Shown: positions 17,648-26,047 of the stretch, piece by piece
Layout: each line of letters begins with the position of its first letter
How positions within the stretch are numbered: position 1 is the first letter of the stretch
Assembly: GCA_002422085.1 (NCBI GenBank)
Contig: DISZ01000006.1
Coordinates: forward strand, 61,433 to 125,432
Direction: 5' to 3'
Length of the DNA: 64,000 nt
Source of the DNA: Rhodobacteraceae bacterium UBA6197
GTDB taxonomy: Bacteria > Pseudomonadota > Alphaproteobacteria > Rhodobacterales > Rhodobacteraceae
The notes under the pieces: model-generated
What the model was told of the DNA's origin: nothing
Databases searched by the model: none
Seen by the model: only the letters and a program-made list of their open reading frames with translations
Made by a program: the position numbers and the translations under genes

Positions 17648-18444
17648 CACGGGTCATTGTCCACGCGGGCTTTCACAAGACCGGGACATCAAGCCTGCAA
17701 AGCTATCTGGGCCAGCATCGCAAAACCCTGGCCCCATGGCTGGCCTTTTACGGCAAGGCCGATTTTTTGAACGCGGGCACCTATGCGCGCATCTATGCGC
17801 AACGCCCGTTCATCTGGCGCCGCTGGGCCTTTCGGCGCGCGATCCGCAGCTTTTTGGCCAGTATCCCCGACGCGTCGGTCATCGTGCTGTCGCGCGAGAC
17901 GTTTGCCGGGGTAATGCCGGGGCATCGCAATTGGCAGGGCCGGATCATCAAGGGCTATGCCTATTCCGCCGTGCCGATCTGCCGCGAATTGCGGCGCGAA
18001 ATTGTCCGCCGTTTTCCCGGTGCGACGGTCGAATTTCTGTTCACCACCCGTGAACGCGAAAGCTGGATCCGTTCGGTCTATGGGCACCTTCTGCGCTCGA
18101 TCCACCTGACCGATACGTTCGATGAATTTCGCGCGCGTTTTCCCGACCTGATCGACCCCGCCACCGAAGCCCGGCGGATCGGCGCGGCGCTGGCCCCCTG
18201 CCCGGTGCATGTCGCAGCGCTTGAACCGCATGCCGATGGCCACGGCGGCCCGGCCGATATCGTGCTGGATCTGGTCGGCGTGCCCGACAGGGTGCGCGCG
18301 TCCCTGCCGCCCGCCACCCGTGCCAACACCGGCCAGACCCCGGCGCAAGAGGCCGCGTTCTTTCAGCTGAACCACTCGGGTCAAGGCAAGGCGGCATTGA
18401 AACGCATCAAGGACAAGATGCTGCGCGAGGCACAGGCCAAATGA
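17644..18444 (+). CDS. Sulfotransferase-like P-loop protein
   Basis: A 266-residue protein beginning with VIVHAGFHKTGTSSLQSYL, a P-loop of the kind that binds the 5' phosphosulfate of PAPS in sulfotransferases. A later Arg/Ser stretch (FTTRERESWIRSVYGHLLRS) resembles the 3' phosphate-binding loop. It is not a translation factor, yet it overlaps rimM and trmD by four bases on each side, so it is translated with them. The acceptor is unknown; glycan or polysaccharide sulfation is possible. The call rests on the P-loop and general layout. Confidence 0.7.
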   Translation: MTRVIVHAGFHKTGTSSLQSYLGQHRKTLAPWLAFYGKADFLNAGTYARIYAQRPFIWRRWAFRRAIRSFLASIPDASVIVLSRETFAGVMPGHRNWQGRIIKGYAYSAVPICRELRREIVRRFPGATVEFLFTTRERESWIRSVYGHLLRSIHLTDTFDEFRARFPDLIDPATEARRIGAALAPCPVHVAALEPHADGHGGPADIVLDLVGVPDRVRASLPPATRANTGQTPAQEAAFFQLNHSGQGKAALKRIKDKMLREAQAK

Positions 18445-19274
18445 CCGAGAAACCCGCGAAATCACATGGCCGGCTGGCCACTTCCGTCTCGATCAAACCA
18501 CGCGACCTGATGGAAGGCCCGCCACGGCTGAAGGGGGCGTGGTGCGCCAAGATCGTGACGCTGTTCCCGGAGGCGTTTCCCGGCACGCTGGGCCTGTCGC
18601 TGACCGGCAAGGCGCTGCAAGACGGGCTTTGGGCGCTGGAACCGATCGATCTGCGCCCGTTCGGACAGGGCAAGCACCGCAATGTCGATGACAACCCCGC
18701 CGGTGGCGGCGCCGGCATGGTGCTGCGCGCCGATGTGGTGGCCGCCGCGCTGGAACAGGCCGCGATCGGCACCCCTGCGGATCGCGAACAATGGCCGGTG
18801 ATCTACATGAGCCCGCGCGGCCGCCCGCTGACGCAGGCGATGGCGCAAGACTTTGCCAAGGCCGAGGGAATGACCATCCTGTGCGGCCGCTTTGAAGGCG
18901 TGGACGAGCGTGTTTTGCAGCAGTTTGGCGTGCAAGAGGTCAGTATTGGCGATTTCGTCCTGACCGGCGGCGAGATCGCCGCTCAGGTCTTGATCGACGC
19001 GACAGTCCGGCTTATACCCCGCGTGCTTGGGAATCAGGCGTCCACCGAGGAGGAATCCTTCTCGAACGGGCTTTTGGAACACCCGCAATACACACGACCC
19101 ACCGTCTGGGAAGGCCGCGCGATACCGGAAATTCTTCTGTCCGGGCACCACGCGAAGATTGCCGACTGGCGGCGGACCATGGCCGAAAGGCTGACCAAGG
19201 AAAGACGACCTGATCTCTGGCGGGCTTGGTGTGCGCAGCACATGAGGGACCCGGATGAAGACCAAGAGCTCTAG
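18441..19274 (+). CDS. trmD: tRNA (guanine-37-N1)-methyltransferase
   Basis: A 277-residue SPOUT methyltransferase. The trefoil-knot motifs are present: YMSPRGRPLTQ, LCGRFEGVDERV and SIGDFVLTGGEIAA, followed by the C-terminal VWEGRAIPEILLSGHHAKI element. The conserved TrmD fold starts near residue 33 (WCAKIVTLFPEAF), so there is an N-terminal extension of about 30 residues, or the true start is further in. The chosen ATG overlaps the preceding stop by four bases. The enzyme makes m1G37 with S-adenosylmethionine and prevents frameshifting. Confidence 0.96.
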   Translation: MTEKPAKSHGRLATSVSIKPRDLMEGPPRLKGAWCAKIVTLFPEAFPGTLGLSLTGKALQDGLWALEPIDLRPFGQGKHRNVDDNPAGGGAGMVLRADVVAAALEQAAIGTPADREQWPVIYMSPRGRPLTQAMAQDFAKAEGMTILCGRFEGVDERVLQQFGVQEVSIGDFVLTGGEIAAQVLIDATVRLIPRVLGNQASTEEESFSNGLLEHPQYTRPTVWEGRAIPEILLSGHHAKIADWRRTMAERLTKERRPDLWRAWCAQHMRDPDEDQEL

Positions 19275-19325
19275 GGTCGCGCACACCTTCACGGGAAAAA
19301 CCGTGAGCAATTGAAAGGACTTGCG

Positions 19326-19703
19326 ATGAACCTGATCGCGCAAATCGAAGCCGAGCAGATCGCTGCGCTTGGCAAGATCATCCCCGACTTCAAGGCTGGC
19401 GACACCGTCCGCGTTGGCTACAAAGTGACCGAAGGCACCCGTTCGCGCGTGCAGAACTATGAAGGCGTCTGCATCGCCCGCAATGGCGGCGGAACCATCG
19501 GCGCCTCGTTCACGGTGCGCAAAATCTCGTTCGGTGAAGGCGTGGAACGTGTTTTCCCGCTTTATTCGACCAACATCGATTCGATCGAAGTGGTGCGCCG
19601 TGGCCGTGTGCGTCGTGCGAAGCTTTACTATCTGCGCGACCGTCGCGGCAAATCGGCCCGTATCGCCGAAGACACCAATTACAAACCCAAAGCCGAAGCC
19701 TGA
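19326..19703 (+). CDS. rplS: 50S ribosomal protein L19
   Basis: A 125-residue protein with the L19 core (FKAGDTVRVGYKV, VQNYEGVCIARNGGGTIGASFTVRKIS, FPLYSTNIDSIEVVRRG). AAAGGA precedes the ATG at six to seven bases. L19 lies at the 30S-50S interface. It follows trmD and precedes rpmE by 11 bases. Confidence 0.97.
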   Translation: MNLIAQIEAEQIAALGKIIPDFKAGDTVRVGYKVTEGTRSRVQNYEGVCIARNGGGTIGASFTVRKISFGEGVERVFPLYSTNIDSIEVVRRGRVRRAKLYYLRDRRGKSARIAEDTNYKPKAEA

Positions 19704-19714
19704 GGAGCGGGACG

Positions 19715-19936
19715 ATGAGAAAAGAGATTCACCCCGAATACCATATGATCAACGTCAAGATGACCGACGGCACCGTGTTTCAGGTTCGTTCGACCTGGGG
19801 CAAGGAAGGCGATCAAATGGCGCTGGACATCGACCCGCTGGCACACCCGGCCTGGACTGGCGGCAACGCCCGTCTGATGGACACCGGCGGCCGTGTGTCG
19901 AAGTTCAAGAACAAATACGCCGGTCTGGGTTTCTGA
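19715..19936 (+). CDS. rpmE: 50S ribosomal protein L31, cysteine-free form
   Basis: A 73-residue protein with the L31 hallmarks RKEIHPEYH at the start and GGRVSKFKNKYAGL at the end. It has no cysteine, so it is the zinc-independent kind. TGAGGAG precedes the ATG. A terminator hairpin follows. Confidence 0.95.
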   Translation: MRKEIHPEYHMINVKMTDGTVFQVRSTWGKEGDQMALDIDPLAHPAWTGGNARLMDTGGRVSKFKNKYAGLGF

Positions 19937-19952
19937 ACCTGCCGGACTGGTC

Positions 19953-19990
19953 AAAGGGGGGGCGTGCCTGCGGGTGCGCCCTTTTCTTTT
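19953..19990 (+). terminator. Terminator after rpmE
   Basis: AAAGGGGGGGCG and CGCCCTTTTCTTTT pair around a 12-base loop, with several G-U pairs at the base and a T-rich end. It closes the rpsP-rpmE transcript. Confidence 0.75.
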
Positions 19991-20135
19991 GCGTCGCACC
20001 TGTGCCCGCACCGACCACATCCTGGAAAATCGTCATTGGCCTTGCGCCCGGCGCTTCCAAAGGATAGCCGCATCCCCCTATAGTCGGGGCGCGCTGGAAA
20101 CAGTGCGCTTTTTCAGTCTGAGGCAGAGGTCGAAC

Positions 20136-20945
20136 GTGGCGCATATCATCGTTGTTGGCAATGAAAAGGGCGGGTCAGGGAAATCCACCACCTGTATGCA
20201 CGTTGCCACCGCCTTGACCCGGATGGGTCACAAGGTTGGCGCATTGGATCTGGATCTGCGTCAGCGCAGCTTTGGGCGCTATGTCGAGAACCGACTGGCC
20301 TTTCTGGCGCGCGAGGGGCTGGATCTGCCCACACCGGATTACCGCGAATTGCCCGAGGCCGACGCCGCAGAATTGGCGCCCGGCGAAAACCCCTATGACC
20401 ACCGCCTGTCCACAGCGGTGGCCACGCTGGAAAACGAATGCGACTTCATCGTCATCGACTGCCCCGGCAGCCATACGCGCCTGTCACAGGTGGCGCATTC
20501 GCTGGCCGACACACTGGTCACGCCGCTGAATGACAGCTTTATCGATTTTGACCTGTTGGCACGGGTTGACCCGGAAAACGGTCGGGTGATCGGCCCGTCG
20601 ATCTATTCCGAGATGGTCTGGGCCGCGCGGCAATTGCGGGCCCGCGCCGGGCTGAAGCCGATCGACTGGATCGTGCTGCGCAACCGGCTGGGCGCGCAAC
20701 AGATGCACAACAAGAAGAAGGTGGGCGACGCGCTCAGCCAGCTATCCAAACGGATCGGCTTTCGCGTCAGCCCCGGTTTTTCGGAACGGGTGATCTTTCG
20801 TGAACTGTTTCCGCGCGGGCTGACGCTGCTGGATCTGCGTGATGTCGGCGTCGAAGGGCTGAACATTTCCAACATCGCCGCACGGCAGGAATTGCGCGAC
20901 CTGATCCGCGAATTGCGCCTGCCGGGTGTCGAGGTGAATTTCTGA
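20136..20945 (+). CDS. mipZ: ParA-type ATPase, MipZ-like cell-division regulator
   Basis: A 269-residue protein starting at GTG, with GAGG nine bases upstream. It has the deviant Walker A NEKGGSGKST near residues 8-17 and the DLDLRQRSFGRYVENR stretch, which together with VIDCPGSHT matches MipZ rather than plasmid ParA. In Caulobacter MipZ forms a gradient from the poles with ParB and inhibits FtsZ away from midcell. The gene is followed by a possible minus-strand small gene. Confidence 0.88.
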   Translation: MAHIIVVGNEKGGSGKSTTCMHVATALTRMGHKVGALDLDLRQRSFGRYVENRLAFLAREGLDLPTPDYRELPEADAAELAPGENPYDHRLSTAVATLENECDFIVIDCPGSHTRLSQVAHSLADTLVTPLNDSFIDFDLLARVDPENGRVIGPSIYSEMVWAARQLRARAGLKPIDWIVLRNRLGAQQMHNKKKVGDALSQLSKRIGFRVSPGFSERVIFRELFPRGLTLLDLRDVGVEGLNISNIAARQELRDLIRELRLPGVEVNF

Positions 20946-20957
20946 CCCGAGCCTTGC

Positions 20958-21119
20958 TCAGACGATCTGTCGCGATGAGTATTTGAATGGCGAGGGCCGA
21001 TAGCGCAGCGATACGCGCTGCTGACGCAACGACAGTGCTGCAAGCCGGCTTTCAAAAATGTCATCCTGAGCACGACCGAACAGGCCAAGGCGGTTAAACA
21101 GGGCTACAGCGAACGACAT
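20958..21119 (-). CDS. Possible small protein, 53 residues
   Basis: The frame starts at an ATG with GGAGG five bases upstream, a strong ribosome site. The product begins MSFAVALFNRLGLFGR and ends in a basic, Ser-rich tail; it could be amphipathic. I recognise no family. It is convergent with mipZ. The good ribosome site is the main support; no homologue could be checked. The rest of the gap to ubiV, about 145 bases, shows nothing clear. Confidence 0.5.
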   Translation of the reverse strand: MSFAVALFNRLGLFGRAQDDIFESRLAALSLRQQRVSLRYRPSPFKYSSRQIV

Positions 21120-21264
21120 GGCTTCCTCCATTCGGGCCGTAGTGGCCCTATTTACCACCATTGCGGGAAATCTGGGCCAAACTGTGCCGCCCTGCCGGCA
21201 TTGCCGGGGCGATGTCACGGCCGAGTTGCGGCGTCACCAAGCGATCGCGCGGCGGATCCTTGAA

Positions 21265-22167
21265 TCAAGCGTCTGCTGACCATGCCACGCCCGCCTCGCC
21301 GGTCAGGAAACCATCCGAAAGCCGAGCGCCGGGCGCCATGGCGGCGCTGAGCGCGGCCAACGCCGCCCCGTCCATCTGTCCCGCAAGCCGCGCAGCCCAA
21401 GCCCGGCAAAGCGCGCCAAAATCGCCGGTCTGCGGCGACAGGCGCAGCGCGTTCACACCGGCCTCTGCCAACGCCTCGACCTGATGCGCCATGCTCGCTG
21501 TGCTGCCCGACAGGGTTTGCACCCCGTTTACCGCCAGAAACGGCTGGCCATCCAGAGTCTCGACCTCGCGGCCATCCGGGTCTTCGCCGCAGACGAACTG
21601 GCAGTTGTCCTTGGCGCGGTCATGCAGCCGCGCGTGGTAGCAGCGCCCGGCAATCGCCAAAGGCACCCGGCCGTGGCCCCAGACCTCGACCGCCACGCCC
21701 AGCCGTGCGCCTTCGGCCGCCAGCGTCGCGACCGACGCCAGCGGCAGTTCAGGCGGCAGGCAGACCCGCGTAGCGCCACGCCCGGCAAGCCAGCGCAAGG
21801 TGCCTTCGTTATAGACGTTGATCAGCGGCCCCACCCAGAACGGCGTGCCCTGCGGGATATGGATCAGCGCCGACAGGTCGTTGACCTCGATGGGCAGGCC
21901 CATCCCGATCAGGTCGGCCGTCAGCTTGCGTTCTCGTTTCAGCGTAATCAGCGCCAGCGAGGTCAGCGCGACCTCTTTGCCTGCCGCCAGAAGCACCTCG
22001 ATCGCGGCAGGAATTTCTTGCTGGAAATAGGGCAGACGTTTCGAACACACCAGTTCCCCCAGCACCACACGGGCAACCGGAGCCTCGGCAAGGGTGCGGT
22101 AAAAGGCGGCCCAGACGGGGGCTTCCCAGAAAAACTGGTTGGGGCCTACAGTCAGATCCATCGTCAT
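21265..22167 (-). CDS. ubiV: Oxygen-independent ubiquinone hydroxylation protein UbiV
   Basis: A 300-residue U32-peptidase-fold protein. Four cysteines, at residues 41, 176, 189 and 193, have the spacing reported for the 4Fe-4S ligands of E. coli UbiV (39, 180, 193, 197). With UbiU it hydroxylates ubiquinone precursors without oxygen, using prephenate as oxygen donor in E. coli. The ATG overlaps the ubiU stop by four bases. It is the last gene of ubiT-ubiU-ubiV. Confidence 0.93.
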   Translation of the reverse strand: MTMDLTVGPNQFFWEAPVWAAFYRTLAEAPVARVVLGELVCSKRLPYFQQEIPAAIEVLLAAGKEVALTSLALITLKRERKLTADLIGMGLPIEVNDLSALIHIPQGTPFWVGPLINVYNEGTLRWLAGRGATRVCLPPELPLASVATLAAEGARLGVAVEVWGHGRVPLAIAGRCYHARLHDRAKDNCQFVCGEDPDGREVETLDGQPFLAVNGVQTLSGSTASMAHQVEALAEAGVNALRLSPQTGDFGALCRAWAARLAGQMDGAALAALSAAMAPGARLSDGFLTGEAGVAWSADA

Positions 22168-23147
22168 CTCCAGGTCTTGGCATAGGCGCCGGTGGTGGCG
22201 GCCTGGCCTTCAGATAGCCGCGCCAACATGCCTTCGGGCATCGGGCGGCCGGCAGCGACGGCCTCGACAGCCGCGCGGAAGTTGCGCACCACCTCGGCCA
22301 CATAAGCCCGAGACCTCTGCCGGCCCTCGATCTTCAGCGCGGTGACCCCTGCACGCGCCAGCGCCGGGATCAGCTTCGAGGCATCCAGACTGACCGGATC
22401 TTCAAAGATGTGGCCGGTCTGGTCTTCGCTGGTAAAGCAGCCTTTGCACAGCGTCGGATAGGGGGCAGGTTGATCCTTCTTGGTGCGGTGGATGGTAAAG
22501 CCCCCCAGCCGCGCCGCCAGTTCGCTGCCTTCTTCGGCATAGACCACATGGCTTGCCGGCGAACAGACGCCGTTCATGTTGGGCGATTTCCCGGTCGCGT
22601 AGGACGACAGCGAACACCGCCCCTCGGCCATCACGCACAACCCGCCGAACACGAAGACCTCGGTTTCAACGTCGATCTCGCGATTGATCGCGGCGATCTC
22701 GGCCACCGTCAGCACCCGCGGCAACACGACCCGTTTTACCCCGAAGGCCTGCGCATAGAGGTTGATCGCATCGGGGTTGGCGGCGGCGGCCTGCACCGAC
22801 AGATGGCGGCGCAATCCGGGGTGGTGCTCTGCGGCATGCGCCAAAAGACCGATGTCGGCCAGGATGACCGCATCAGCGCCGCTGGATTCGGCATTGGCCA
22901 GTGCGCGGTGCCACAGCGGTTCGGCGCCCGCGCGCGGGAAGGTATTGATTGCCACAAGCACCTTGGCGCCGCGGCCATGGGCAAAGGCAATGGACTCGGC
23001 CATTTCTTCTTGCGAGAAGTTCAGCCCCGGAAAGTTGCGTGCGTTGGTCTCATCAGCAAAGCCGCAATAGATCGTATGCGCCCCGGCTTCGACTGCCGCG
23101 CGCAGCGCCGAGGGCGTACCCGCCGGGCAAACCAGTTCCATCGCCAT
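22164..23147 (-). CDS. ubiU: Oxygen-independent ubiquinone hydroxylation protein UbiU
   Basis: A 327-residue U32-fold protein. Counted from the internal Met that gives MELVCPAG, cysteines fall at 169, 176, 193 and 232, the positions of the Fe-S ligands in E. coli UbiU. I chose the ATG two codons earlier (TGATG overlap with the ubiT stop, GGGGGG six bases upstream); GTG at 23150 and the MELV start are alternatives. It forms the anaerobic hydroxylase complex with UbiV. Confidence 0.93.
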   Translation of the reverse strand: MAMELVCPAGTPSALRAAVEAGAHTIYCGFADETNARNFPGLNFSQEEMAESIAFAHGRGAKVLVAINTFPRAGAEPLWHRALANAESSGADAVILADIGLLAHAAEHHPGLRRHLSVQAAAANPDAINLYAQAFGVKRVVLPRVLTVAEIAAINREIDVETEVFVFGGLCVMAEGRCSLSSYATGKSPNMNGVCSPASHVVYAEEGSELAARLGGFTIHRTKKDQPAPYPTLCKGCFTSEDQTGHIFEDPVSLDASKLIPALARAGVTALKIEGRQRSRAYVAEVVRNFRAAVEAVAAGRPMPEGMLARLSEGQAATTGAYAKTWR

Positions 23148-23695
23148 CACCAGCCCCCCTGAAGTGCATCGACACGGTGCAGCACAAGGCCGCTGCGGCG
23201 TTCCGCCAGCCCCAGCACCGCCTTGAGCGGCGCCTTCAGCGGCCCGGCAATGGCGGCCAGCTCTGCCACCAGATCCAATTCGGCGTCGTCAATCGCATTG
23301 CGCAGCGCCAAGGCCGCGCCGGTATCACCCTCGACCACCAGATCGCGCGAAAAGAACAGCGCATCCCCATCGTAAGCGCCGTGCATCATCCCCAAAAAGG
23401 CCGATAACGGCCCGGCGATCCGGGTCTCGGCCACGGGCGCGCGGCGATGCGCGGTGATTTTGGGCACGCCGCCGCGCAGATCCATCAGCAGAACCAAAGG
23501 CAGATCCGTCGGGTCCAGAACGAAGCGCTTTTCGCCATGTTCGCCGAGGCGGCGAAACATCCCCGGATGGTCCCGCGACAGTTTGCGCGACAGCGCCGAC
23601 AGCGCCAGACTGACCGGCATCAGCGGCAGCGGGCGAATCGCTCCGCCCATCAGGCGAGGCAGGCGGGGCAAGGTCTGAGAGGTGTCGGCAGACAT
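23147..23695 (-). CDS. ubiT: Ubiquinone biosynthesis accessory factor UbiT (SCP2 domain)
   Basis: A 182-residue protein from the ATG giving MSADTSQ, with GGAG at seven bases; an ATG six codons earlier is also open. The C-terminal half is an SCP2-type lipid-binding domain (KRFVLDPTDLPLVLLMDLRGG, FFSRDLVVEGDTGAALALRNAID). UbiT binds ubiquinone intermediates and is needed for anaerobic synthesis. It is the first gene of the ubiTUV operon; an FNR-type box lies 67 bases upstream of the ATG. Confidence 0.88.
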   Translation of the reverse strand: MSADTSQTLPRLPRLMGGAIRPLPLMPVSLALSALSRKLSRDHPGMFRRLGEHGEKRFVLDPTDLPLVLLMDLRGGVPKITAHRRAPVAETRIAGPLSAFLGMMHGAYDGDALFFSRDLVVEGDTGAALALRNAIDDAELDLVAELAAIAGPLKAPLKAVLGLAERRSGLVLHRVDALQGGW

Positions 23696-23761
23696 GGCAG
23701 GCTCCAGAGTCATGGAATCAGGTCAGCATGGTTGGTTTAACCGACATGGCTATGCGGCAAC

Positions 23762-23775
23762 TTGACCAATATCAA
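23762..23775. promoter_or_regulatory. FNR/FnrL-type binding site between ubiT and ubiD
   Basis: TTGACCAATATCAA matches the FNR consensus TTGAT-N4-ATCAA at nine of ten fixed bases. It lies between the divergent operons, 66 bases from the ubiT ATG and 55 bases from the ubiD ATG, so one bound dimer could act on both. In Rhodobacter FnrL activates genes without oxygen. Confidence 0.75.
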
Positions 23776-23830
23776 TCGGCCACAAGTGCAGGCCTGCTAG
23801 ATGGTCATTCTGGACACTCCGGAGACCATG

Positions 23831-25339
23831 ATGCGCAGCCTGCCCGCCTTTTCGACGCTTCGCGCCTTTCTGAACTGGACGGACGCGCGCGGCGAACTGC
23901 TGCGCATACCAGATCCAGTCAGCGTGGTGCACCAAATGACAGCGGTGCATGACGCGGTTTTGCGCAAATCCGGGCCGGTGCTTCAATTTGACGCACCCCG
24001 TCTGGCGAATGGAACGCGCAGTCCGATCCCGGTGGTGACCAACCTTTTTGGCACGCGCGAAAGGGTGGCGGCGGGCCTGGGCCTTACCCTGGAAGAAATC
24101 CCTGCCTTGGGCGAGTTTCTGGCGGCCCTGCGCACGCCCGCTCCGGTTGAAGGGATGCGCGATGCGCTGTCACGCTGGCCAATGCTGCGGGCCGCGCTTT
24201 CGACCCGCCCGCGCATCACCAAACGCGGCCCGGTGCAAGAGGTCGTCACCGAGGGGGACGCGGTCGATATGACCGCGCTGCCGGTGCAGACACCCTGGCC
24301 GGGGGATGCCGGGCCGTTGATTACCTGGCCGGTGGTCATTACCCGGCCGCACGGCAGTGCCGCTGATGCCGTGGCGCGCTACAATTGGGGCGTCTATCGC
24401 GCGCAGGTTCTGGGCCGCGACCGGCTGATCATGCGTTGGCTGGCGCACCGTGGCGGCGCGGCGCATGCCCGCACATGGGCACGAGAGAACGAACCGATGC
24501 CGGTGGCGATAGCGTTGGGTGCGGACCCGGCAACCTTGTTGGCCGCGGCCCTGCCGCTGCCCGAAACGGTGTCAGAGATGACCTTTTCGGGTGTCTTGCG
24601 CGGCGCGCGCACGCATCTGGTGCCCGCACGGACAGTGCCGCTTTTGGTACCCGCCGAGGCCGAAATGGTGATCGAAGGCTGGATTCACCCGCGCGACACC
24701 GCCCCCGAGGGCCCGTTTGGCGACCACACCGGCTATTATAACGCCGTCGAGCCGTTTCCCGTGATGCGCGTCAGTGCCGTGACCCATCGACGCGACCCGA
24801 TCTATCTGTCGACCTACACCGGCCGCCCACCCGACGAACCCTCGATCATCGGCGAGGTCTTCAACGAACTCGCCCTGCCCGTGATCCGCCAACAGATCCC
24901 CGAGGTGCGCGATCTTTGGTTGCCACCGGCGGGATGTTCCTACCGCATCGCCGTGGTCAGCATCGACAAACGCTATCCCGGACAAGCGCGTCGGGTTATG
25001 ATGGCGCTATGGGGCATGCTTGCGCAGTTCAGCTACACCAAGATGGTGATCGTCGTGGATGATGATATCGACCCGCGAAACTGGGACGATATCGCATGGG
25101 CGCTGGCCACGCGCATGGACCCTGCCCGGGATGTCATGGTGCTGGACCGCACGCCGATGGACTACCTCGACTTTGCCTCTCCGCTGGAAGGGCTGGCGGG
25201 CAAGCTGGGGTTGGACGCGACAACCAAGCTTGGCACGGAAACGACCCGCGATTGGGGGCAAGTGATGGCCTTGGCGCCGCAAGATCAGGACTTTGCCGCA
25301 GCGCTTCTGGCACGGCATCTGCCGGGGTTGGGACATTGA
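23831..25339 (+). CDS. ubiD: UbiD family prenyl-FMN-dependent decarboxylase
   Basis: A 502-residue protein. GGAG lies six bases before this ATG and three before a second ATG one codon earlier. The conserved block AEMVIEGWIHP...APEGPFGDHTGYY carries the glutamates used with prenylated FMN, and the C-terminal YTKMVIVVDDDIDPRNW stretch is also typical. UbiD removes the carboxyl group of 4-hydroxy-3-polyprenylbenzoate in ubiquinone synthesis. ubiX follows with an overlap, supplying the cofactor. The neighbourhood of ubiTUV supports the ubiquinone role over other UbiD substrates. Confidence 0.9.
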   Translation: MRSLPAFSTLRAFLNWTDARGELLRIPDPVSVVHQMTAVHDAVLRKSGPVLQFDAPRLANGTRSPIPVVTNLFGTRERVAAGLGLTLEEIPALGEFLAALRTPAPVEGMRDALSRWPMLRAALSTRPRITKRGPVQEVVTEGDAVDMTALPVQTPWPGDAGPLITWPVVITRPHGSAADAVARYNWGVYRAQVLGRDRLIMRWLAHRGGAAHARTWARENEPMPVAIALGADPATLLAAALPLPETVSEMTFSGVLRGARTHLVPARTVPLLVPAEAEMVIEGWIHPRDTAPEGPFGDHTGYYNAVEPFPVMRVSAVTHRRDPIYLSTYTGRPPDEPSIIGEVFNELALPVIRQQIPEVRDLWLPPAGCSYRIAVVSIDKRYPGQARRVMMALWGMLAQFSYTKMVIVVDDDIDPRNWDDIAWALATRMDPARDVMVLDRTPMDYLDFASPLEGLAGKLGLDATTKLGTETTRDWGQVMALAPQDQDFAAALLARHLPGLGH

Positions 25340-25899
25340 GCCCGCGCGTGGTGCTGGGGGTCGCCGGGGCGTCGGGGGCGGCATTGGCGCTGGCGGTGGC
25401 ACAGACCTTGCACAATGCCGGGGCGCTGATTGATCTGGTGGTCTCGGGCGCCGCTGAACGCACGCTTTCGCATGAGGTGGGCCCCGACGCGCTGGCGCGG
25501 TTGCAAGGCATGGCTGACCGGGTGCATGGGCTGCGCGACGTGGGGGCGACCATTGCGTCAGGCTCGGCCCCGGTGGCGGGCATGATCGTGGCGCCCTGTT
25601 CGATGCGCAGCCTTGCGGCCATTGCCCATGGGCTGGACGACAACCTGCTGACCCGCAGTGCCGGCGTGCAGCTGAAAGAGCGCCGCCCGCTGGTGTTGCT
25701 CGCACGCGAGGCGCCGCTGACGCTGGCGCATCTGCGCAACATGACCGCCGTGACCGAGATGGGCGGCATCATCCTGCCGCCGGTGCCTGCTTTCTATCTC
25801 AATCCGGTATCGGTTGACGATGTGGTCATACAGGTCGCCGCGCGTGCGGTCGATCTGCTACGCCTTGGCGCGGCACAGGCACAGGCTTGGCAGGGCTGA
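25336..25899 (+). CDS. ubiX: Flavin prenyltransferase UbiX
   Basis: A 187-residue protein. The start is taken as the TTG that overlaps the ubiD stop (TTGA), giving MSPRVVLGVAGASGA, which fits the usual UbiX N terminus; GTG codons four and five codons later are alternatives. Conserved parts are the GASGA flavin loop, PCSMRSLAAIA, LKERRPLVLLAREAPL and NMTAV with PPVPAFY. UbiX makes prenyl-FMN from FMN and dimethylallyl phosphate for UbiD. Confidence 0.92.
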   Translation: MSPRVVLGVAGASGAALALAVAQTLHNAGALIDLVVSGAAERTLSHEVGPDALARLQGMADRVHGLRDVGATIASGSAPVAGMIVAPCSMRSLAAIAHGLDDNLLTRSAGVQLKERRPLVLLAREAPLTLAHLRNMTAVTEMGGIILPPVPAFYLNPVSVDDVVIQVAARAVDLLRLGAAQAQAWQG

Positions 25900-25970
25900 G
25901 ACACCGCCGCGACATCACCCCGGCACGGCACGGGCGCAGCTTGGGCCTGAAAGGCACTTCGAGAGGGAAA

Positions 25971-26047
25971 TGGCGGACCCGGAGCGATTCGAACGCCCGA
26001 CCCTCAGATTCGTAGTCTGATGCTCTATCCAGCTGAGCTACGGGTCC
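25971..26047 (-). tRNA. tRNA-Arg (anticodon ACG)
   Basis: On the minus strand the cloverleaf is complete: acceptor stem GGACCCG/CGGGTCC, D-arm GCTCAGCTGGATAGAGC, anticodon stem TCAGA/TCTGA with loop CTACGAA, and T-arm with GTTCGAATC. The CCA end is encoded. The anticodon ACG reads CGN Arg codons after A34 is deaminated to inosine. Confidence 0.96.
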
